The position numbers and the translations under genes were made by a program. The notes beneath the pieces were generated by a model that was given only the letters and a program-made list of their open reading frames with translations, searched no databases and was not told the DNA's origin. A stretch of DNA of 5,509 nt, taken from DASUTW01 sp035513995 (lineage in GTDB: Bacteria; Actinomycetota; UBA4738; CALAEC01). The stretch is from contig DATKBL010000115.1 of assembly GCA_035513995.1 (NCBI GenBank), positions 1 to 5,509 on the forward strand, read 5' to 3'. How positions within the stretch are numbered: the first letter of the stretch is position 1; each line of letters starts with the position of its first letter. Positions 5,093 to 5,509 of the stretch are shown one piece after another.

Positions 5093-5509
5093 TCACTCCT
5101 TGAGGTCCGCCGCCTCTGCTGCCGCCGCGCGCTCCAGCTCGGCCGGGGCGATGGGGAAGACGGTGGTCGGCGTGCCGGCCGCCGCCCAGACCTCCCCGTA
5201 ACCCAGGAGGTCCCGGTCCATCAGCACGCGAAGCTTTCGCGGATGGCCGAACGGAGGCGTGCCGCCGATGGCGAAGCCTGTCGCCTCCCGGGCCTCCGCG
5301 GCGTCGGCCTTCCGGACCTCGGCCGCGCCGACGATCGCGGCGATCTTCCGCGTGTCGGCCCGGTTCGTCCCGGAGGTCAGCGCGACGATCGGCCGTCCGT
5401 CGGCCATCAGCACGACGCTCTTCACGATCTGGCCGACCTCGCACCCGATCGCCCGCGCCGCGTCGGCAGCGGTCTTCGTGCCCTCGGGGAACTCCCGGAC
5501 GTCGAGCTC
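5093..5509 (-). CDS. YbaK/EbsC-family aminoacyl-tRNA deacylase (5' end outside window)
   Basis: The frame is open to the last base, so the start lies beyond the window; 138 residues are visible and some 15-20 are probably missing. The visible part begins ELDVREFPEGTKTAADAA and continues to CEVGQIVKSVVLMADG, which holds the conserved Lys (residue 30 of the visible part) found at the active site of YbaK. GTNRADTRKIA and the glycine motif GGTPPFGHP, which binds the tRNA 3' end in this family, follow, then VLMDRDLLGYGEVWAAAGTP. YbaK-type proteins hydrolyse mischarged tRNAs such as Cys-tRNA(Pro) in the cytosol; related members prefer other amino acids, so the substrate is not assigned here. The GTG at 5425 falls inside the conserved core and cannot be the start. 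The short BldD-like gene follows after 27 bp on the same strand. Confidence 0.9.
   Translation of the reverse strand, partial: ELDVREFPEGTKTAADAARAIGCEVGQIVKSVVLMADGRPIVALTSGTNRADTRKIAAIVGAAEVRKADAAEAREATGFAIGGTPPFGHPRKLRVLMDRDLLGYGEVWAAAGTPTTVFPIAPAELERAAAAEAADLKE

Overview
The window is about 70% GC, and every gene shows strong GC3 bias. It carries two BldD-like helix-turn-helix regulators, a family typical of Actinomycetota, beside a NarL/LuxR-type response regulator and a Pro-rich secreted M23 peptidase. I infer a chromosomal segment from a high-GC actinobacterium, possibly a deep or environmental lineage. I see no mobile element, CRISPR array, tRNA or rRNA.

Layout: (1) 1-1074 (+), 3' part of a COG4091 homoserine-dehydrogenase-like oxidoreductase with a C-terminal SAF domain. 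(2) 1081-1833 (-), an IspD/TarI-family cytidylyltransferase. (3) 1834-1954, a divergent intergenic region with a strong nested inverted repeat. (4) 1955-2623 (+), an orphan NarL/FixJ-type response regulator. (5) 2620-3117 (-), a full-length BldD-like regulator. (6) 3118-3314, a divergent intergenic region. (7) 3315-4691 (+), a secreted M23 metallopeptidase with C-terminal membrane segments. (8) 4688-5065 (-), a short second BldD-like regulator. (9) 5093-5509 (-), 3' part of a YbaK/EbsC-type aminoacyl-tRNA deacylase.

The genes alternate in strand and form three tail-to-tail pairs with almost no space between stops. Two of these pairs share the tetranucleotide CTAG as overlapping stop codons, and in both the minus-strand partner is a BldD-like gene. 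Only the deacylase and the short regulator look like a possible operon.

The main points of interest are three. The two BldD paralogues have nearly identical DNA-binding helices, but one lacks most of the region that would bind c-di-GMP. The IspD-like enzyme keeps its nucleotide-binding residues, but all five of the other methylerythritol-phosphate-contacting positions I compared with E. coli and M. tuberculosis IspD are changed. The response regulator has an altered acidic pocket and sits behind an imperfect hairpin or operator. Family assignments rest on motif recognition by eye; no database search was possible.
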